NCBI GenBank assembly: GCA_017516285.1
Contig: JAFXDD010000005.1
Coordinates: 1-5,410, forward strand
Direction: 5' to 3'
From: Lachnospiraceae bacterium
Lineage (GTDB): Bacteria > Bacillota_A > Clostridia > Lachnospirales > Lachnospiraceae
Length of the DNA: 5,410 bases
Shown piece after piece: positions 4,442-5,410 of this stretch; the first letter of the stretch is position 1, and each line of letters opens with the position of its first letter. Both the position numbers and the translations under genes were made by a program. A model generated the notes under the pieces. It was not told the origin of the DNA. It saw only the letters and a program-made list of their open reading frames with translations, and searched no databases.

Positions 4442-5410
4442 TTGCGTGAATTTACCCCAAATGCCAAGGCGGCACTGATGCTTGCGGAGAGATATGCCAA
4501 GCGTATGCGTCAGGGTTATATTGGCTGTGAACATATTTTATTAGGATTAGTGGAGGAGAGGGCAGGTACTGCCAGCGTGGTGCTGCAGGAAAACGGCGTG
4601 GATGCTGCCAAAATACGCGAGATGATTCGCGACCTGATTGCCTTTGATTCCAGTATTATATTAGAGGACAAGGAAAAGTACTCTCCTCGTGCAGCAGTGG
4701 TGTTAGAGGATGCCCATGCACTGGCTGCCCGTTTTAAAAGCGAACAGACGGGTACAGAGCATATTTTGCTGGCTATAATAAAGGAAGGCGATAATGTGGC
4801 TGTGCGTCTGATGAATACTATTGGTGTCAGTACACAGAAGCTATATGTGGAAACACTGATTGCCATGGGTGAAGATGGTGGTCTCTATAAAGAGGATTTG
4901 GCTGTGGCGGGAAGCCGCGGCAGAGCGGAGACGTTAGAGCAGTACAGCCGTGATTTAACAGCACTTGCCAGAGCGGGCAGGCTGGATCCTGTGATTGGCA
5001 GAGAGGATGAGATTAACCGTGCCATTCAGATTTTGTCCAGACGTACCAAGAACAATCCGTGCTTAATCGGTGAGCCCGGCGTTGGCAAGACTGCCGTGGT
5101 AGAGGGACTGGCTCAGCGGATTGTTTCCGGTGAGGTGCCTCCTACTGTGCAGAACAAGCGACTGATGACCTTGGATTTGTCCGGCATGGTGGCAGGCAGT
5201 AAGTATCGTGGTGAGTTTGAAGAGCGTATTAAGAACGTGATTGCAGAGGTCATTGCTGATGGCAATATTATTCTGTTTTTGGACGAACTGCATACCATTA
5301 TCGGTGCCGGCGGTGCAGAGGGTGCCATCGATGCTTCCAATATTTTAAAGCCTTCCTTGGCCAGAGGAGAGATACAGTTAATTGGTGCCACAACTATCAC
5401 CGAATACCGC
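4442..5410 (+). CDS. clpC: ATP-dependent Clp protease ATP-binding subunit ClpC (5' part, runs off the window)
   Basis: The frame is open from a TTG start to the last base and gives 323 residues of a class I Hsp100 chaperone. The two N-domain repeats are at about 1-67 ([23 protein letters not shown]) and 78-143 ([23 protein letters not shown]). The linker [15 protein letters not shown] leads into the first AAA+ module. That module shows Walker A GEPGVGKT (210-217), pore loop [11 protein letters not shown] with Y255, Walker B FLDELH (D281, E282) and sensor 1 GATT (315-318). [10 protein letters not shown] and the N-domain style favour ClpC over ClpB, though the diagnostic middle domain lies beyond the edge. 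ClpC unfolds proteins and feeds them to ClpP. It lies 72 bases after coaX. That gap holds no convincing promoter, no CtsR heptad repeat and no CIRCE element, so read-through from coaX is likely. The usual ctsR-mcsA-mcsB genes do not precede it. Confidence 0.93.
   Translation, partial: MREFTPNAKAALMLAERYAKRMRQGYIGCEHILLGLVEERAGTASVVLQENGVDAAKIREMIRDLIAFDSSIILEDKEKYSPRAAVVLEDAHALAARFKSEQTGTEHILLAIIKEGDNVAVRLMNTIGVSTQKLYVETLIAMGEDGGLYKEDLAVAGSRGRAETLEQYSRDLTALARAGRLDPVIGREDEINRAIQILSRRTKNNPCLIGEPGVGKTAVVEGLAQRIVSGEVPPTVQNKRLMTLDLSGMVAGSKYRGEFEERIKNVIAEVIADGNIILFLDELHTIIGAGGAEGAIDASNILKPSLARGEIQLIGATTITEYR

Overview
The window looks like a chromosomal segment from a low-to-moderate GC Firmicute, most likely a clostridial anaerobe of the Lachnospiraceae type. 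The evidence is AGGAGG-like ribosome sites, two TTG start codons, sigma-A style promoters with 17-18 base spacers, a ClpC-type Hsp100 chaperone, a type III pantothenate kinase and a signal-anchored SH3 protein. The lineage is an inference from gene style; no species can be named.

Left edge (1-140): the 3' end of a group II intron on the + strand. It holds the last 22 codons of the likely intron-encoded reverse transcriptase/maturase, then the catalytic domain V and domain VI hairpins. The intron appears to end about 3 bases from the stop codon of the convergent phospholipid gene, so a mobile retroelement sits in the gap between two genes.

Lipid section (144-1583): a CDP-alcohol phosphatidyltransferase (probably PgsA, - strand) and a 1-acylglycerol-3-phosphate acyltransferase (PlsC, + strand) are divergently transcribed from back-to-back promoters in a 123-base gap. 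Both act in glycerophospholipid synthesis: PlsC makes phosphatidic acid and PgsA makes phosphatidylglycerophosphate further down the pathway.

Envelope gene (1692-3113): a 473-residue protein with a signal peptide, two bacterial SH3 domains, one membrane helix, a cytoplasmic tail containing four 12-residue Ser/Thr/Pro repeats (36 bp DNA repeats), and an acidic C-terminus. It has its own promoter, which carries an inverted repeat over the -35 box, and ends in an intrinsic terminator.

Regulator and housekeeping run (3148-5410): a promoter partly embedded in the preceding terminator drives a short YtrA-type GntR repressor gene. That gene is tightly coupled to coaX (pantothenate kinase, first step of coenzyme A synthesis), and clpC follows 72 bases later and runs off the right edge. 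A palindrome over the -10 box is a good candidate for autoregulation. The clpC reading frame is open to the end of the window and starts with TTG.

No wholly new system is evident. The items most worth a second look are the intron insertion against pgsA, the repeat-bearing SH3 membrane protein, and the YtrA-coaX-clpC arrangement with its candidate operator.
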